Shown here in pieces: positions 5,636-5,670 of a stretch of 5,670 bases of DNA. The DNA is from a bacterium (GTDB lineage Bacteria; UBA9089; CG2-30-40-21; SBAY01): the NCBI GenBank assembly GCA_040757115.1, contig JBFLYA010000242.1, forward strand, positions 1-5,670. The letters are read 5' to 3'. A model generated the notes under the pieces. That model was not told the origin of the DNA, did no database searches, and worked only from the letters and a program-made list of their open reading frames with translations. How positions within the stretch are numbered: the stretch's first letter is position 1; each line of letters starts with the position of its first letter. A program made the position numbers and the translations under genes.

Positions 5636-5670
5636 GTGGGGGTTGAAAATAAAATTAAAAAATTAATTAT

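Larger units (their letters stand above)
5442..5670. other. Non-coding tail, no gene seen
   Basis: No credible coding region exists on either strand. The stretch begins with pyrimidine-rich sequence (5449-5477), then the ggctgaag hairpin, then AT-rich sequence containing tataat at 5565-5570 without a matching -35 element, then a C-run/G-run palindrome and an A/T-rich end. Confidence 0.6.

Noticed and set aside
5631-5643. G-quadruplex in the G-rich run
   Set aside because: There are only two G runs separated by one T, so four separate G tracts of three cannot be formed with normal loops.

Overview
The window carries the distal part of a bacterial flagellar export/placement operon on the + strand: flhA (212-2278), flhF (2275-3498), flhG/fleN (3547-4443) and a small membrane-anchored protein of unknown function (4434-4814). 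The genes overlap or nearly touch and read as one transcription unit. After them come about 850 bases of a different character. A composite palindromic repeat block (about 4816-5094) is followed by a GxxExxY-family ORF that lacks the family's N-terminus (5106-5441) and by two further palindromic repeats (5478-5555 and 5620-5635).

The organism is a flagellated bacterium with low to moderate GC (by eye under 40%). The FlhA-FlhF-FlhG order is typical of bacteria that set number and position of flagella with the FlhF/FlhG GTPase-ATPase pair. Short palindromic and tandem repeats in every non-coding gap, including cgcaaag/ctttgcg and ctgaacgRttacc motifs, resemble repeat-rich genomes of uncultivated candidate phyla assembled from metagenomes. 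That placement is an impression, not a demonstration; no rRNA or other phylogenetic marker is present.

Layout. 1-211 is a non-coding leader: a pyrimidine-rich stretch with decamer-periodic repeats, a direct repeat pair, and a good Shine-Dalgarno for flhA. 212-4814 is almost gap-free coding sequence. 4815-5105 is non-coding and is filled by one large imperfect hairpin with heptad repeats at its outer ends and a strong stem at its centre. 5106-5441 encodes the GxxExxY-like protein. 5442-5670 has no gene and holds a hairpin of ggctgaag repeats and a C/G-run palindrome.

How the genes work together. FlhA is the export-gate membrane protein of the flagellar type III secretion system. FlhF is an SRP-type GTPase that marks the site of flagellar assembly. 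FlhG is a MinD-type ATPase that limits flagellar number, and its N-terminal DQAxxLR motif is known from other bacteria to stimulate FlhF. The small fourth gene is co-transcribed by position but is not recognised. I see no clear new defence, CRISPR or mobile gene system. The least ordinary content is the composite palindrome abutting the broken-looking GxxExxY gene.
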